A stretch of DNA of 6,010 nucleotides from an uncultured Collinsella sp. GTDB taxonomy: Bacteria; Actinomycetota; Coriobacteriia; Coriobacteriales; Coriobacteriaceae. A model generated the notes under the pieces. The model was given only the letters and a program-made list of their open reading frames with translations, was not told the DNA's origin and ran no database searches. Position numbers and translations under genes: made by a program. Location of the stretch: positions 1 to 6,010 of the forward strand of contig CAUBWQ010000065.1 in assembly GCA_958439775.1 (NCBI GenBank), in the 5' to 3' direction. This document shows, piece by piece, positions 5,136-6,010 of this stretch. Positions within the stretch are counted from its first letter, which is position 1; every line of letters begins with the position of its first letter.

Positions 5136-6002
5136 ATGCTGACGATCGGGTGCCATCTTTCGACGACGAAGGGCTATCGGGCAATGGGGGAGACAGCGTT
5201 GTCCATTGGCGCCAATACCTTTGCATTCTTTACGCGCAACCCGCGCGGCGGCAAGGCGAAAGACCTTGACATGGATGACGTGGCGGCCCTGCGCGAGCTT
5301 ATGGAGCAAAACGACTTTGGCCCGCTCGTGGCTCATGCCCCGTATACCTATAACCCCTGCTCAGCCAAAGAGCGGGCGCGCGAGTTTGCCCTGGAGGCCA
5401 TGGCAGAGGACCTGCGGCGCATGGAGGCGCTGCCCGGCAACTACTACAACTTCCATCCCGGTGCGCATGTGGGGCAGGGCTCCGACGCCGGCATTCAGAT
5501 GATTGTCGACACCCTGTGCCAGGTGATGTTTGAGGGCCAGCAGACGACGGTGCTGCTCGAGACCATGGCCGGCAAGGGTACCGAGGTGGGCCGCAGCTTT
5601 GAGGAGCTGGCGTGCATTATCGAGGGCGTTGCCGCCAAGTGCCCAGAGCTGTCCGATAAGCTGGGCGTTTGTTTGGACATCTGCCACGTGAGCGATGCCG
5701 GCTACGACATCATCCATGATCTGGACGGCGTACTCGACGAGTTCGACCGCGTGGTGGGTATCGATCGCTTGCATGCCGTACACATCAACGATTCGAAGAA
5801 CCCTTGTGGCGCCCATAAAGATCGTCACGAGTGCATCGGCAAGGGATACCTTGGCAGCGAGGAATTTGGTGGCGGTATGCAGGTTATGCAGAATATTGTA
5901 TCGAATGGCCGCTTGCGCGCATTGCCATTCATTTTGGAGACACCGAACGAACTTGCAGGTTATGCGGCTGAAATCAAACTGTTAAGGTCATTGCAGCAGT
6001 AA
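5136..6002 (+). CDS. nfo: Endonuclease IV (AP endonuclease, DNA base excision repair)
   Basis: A 288-residue enzyme, close to the 285 residues of E. coli Nfo. Endonuclease IV cuts the DNA backbone 5' to abasic sites and removes 3'-blocking groups during base excision repair, using three zinc ions in a TIM barrel. The metal ligands are all visible: H67 (LVAHAPY), H107 (YNFHPGAH), E142 ([10 protein letters not shown]), D181 and H184 ([13 protein letters not shown]), H216 (HAVHINDSK), D229 and H231 ([11 protein letters not shown]) and E268 (FILETPNE). These match the E. coli ligands in order and spacing, so the protein should be active. It starts after AGGAGG at 5121-5126. Upstream is hairpin repeat copy 2; only eight bases remain after the stop, so a downstream partner or terminator cannot be seen. 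There is no functional link to the preceding oxidoreductases. Confidence 0.95.
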   Translation: MLTIGCHLSTTKGYRAMGETALSIGANTFAFFTRNPRGGKAKDLDMDDVAALRELMEQNDFGPLVAHAPYTYNPCSAKERAREFALEAMAEDLRRMEALPGNYYNFHPGAHVGQGSDAGIQMIVDTLCQVMFEGQQTTVLLETMAGKGTEVGRSFEELACIIEGVAAKCPELSDKLGVCLDICHVSDAGYDIIHDLDGVLDEFDRVVGIDRLHAVHINDSKNPCGAHKDRHECIGKGYLGSEEFGGGMQVMQNIVSNGRLRALPFILETPNELAGYAAEIKLLRSLQQ

Positions 6003-6010
6003 TGGCTGCC

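Overview
This 6 kb window looks like an ordinary chromosomal stretch of a fairly GC-rich, Gram-positive-type gut anaerobe. The best guess is a Coriobacteriia member such as Collinsella. That rests on gene style (strong GGAGG ribosome binding sites, frequent GTG starts, an aldo/keto reductase fused to a ferredoxin domain) and on an intergenic hairpin repeat I loosely associate with that genus. It is an inference, not a proven assignment. I see no phage, transposase, CRISPR, tRNA or rRNA signal.

Layout. Positions 1-197 are a gene-free, relatively AT-rich leader. A secreted protein with a C-terminal 3D-like (double-psi beta-barrel-like) domain follows at 198-974 (+) and ends in a clear intrinsic terminator. 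A small protein with two membrane helices lies at 1162-1368 (+). It converges on a ketopantoate-reductase-family gene at 1478-2209 (-), with a strong shared hairpin between them. That reductase seems to lack an internal block of roughly 55-70 residues. Upstream of it, on the same strand, are a rho-independent terminator and a 64-residue uncharacterised gene at 2326-2520 (-). A 162-bp divergent spacer then leads to three plus-strand genes: an aldo/keto reductase with a two-cluster ferredoxin tail (2683-3873), a Gfo/Idh/MocA-type oxidoreductase (3964-4983) and a complete endonuclease IV (5136-6002).

The most notable structure is a pair of 77-bp hairpin repeats, at 3874-3950 and 5040-5116. They sit immediately upstream of the ribosome binding sites of the Gfo/Idh/MocA and endonuclease IV genes. 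The two copies have identical outer ends but differ at four consecutive positions in each stem arm, and all four differences are compensatory, so base pairing is kept. Their conserved 5' CCCTTTT can also pair with each downstream ribosome binding site. The repeats are open in frame with the downstream genes and would mislead a gene caller into adding about 26-28 false N-terminal residues.

Functionally, the three plus-strand genes do not form an obvious pathway. Two are NAD(P)-dependent oxidoreductases of unknown substrate and one is a DNA repair enzyme. I see no convincing terminator between them, so co-transcription through the hairpins is possible.
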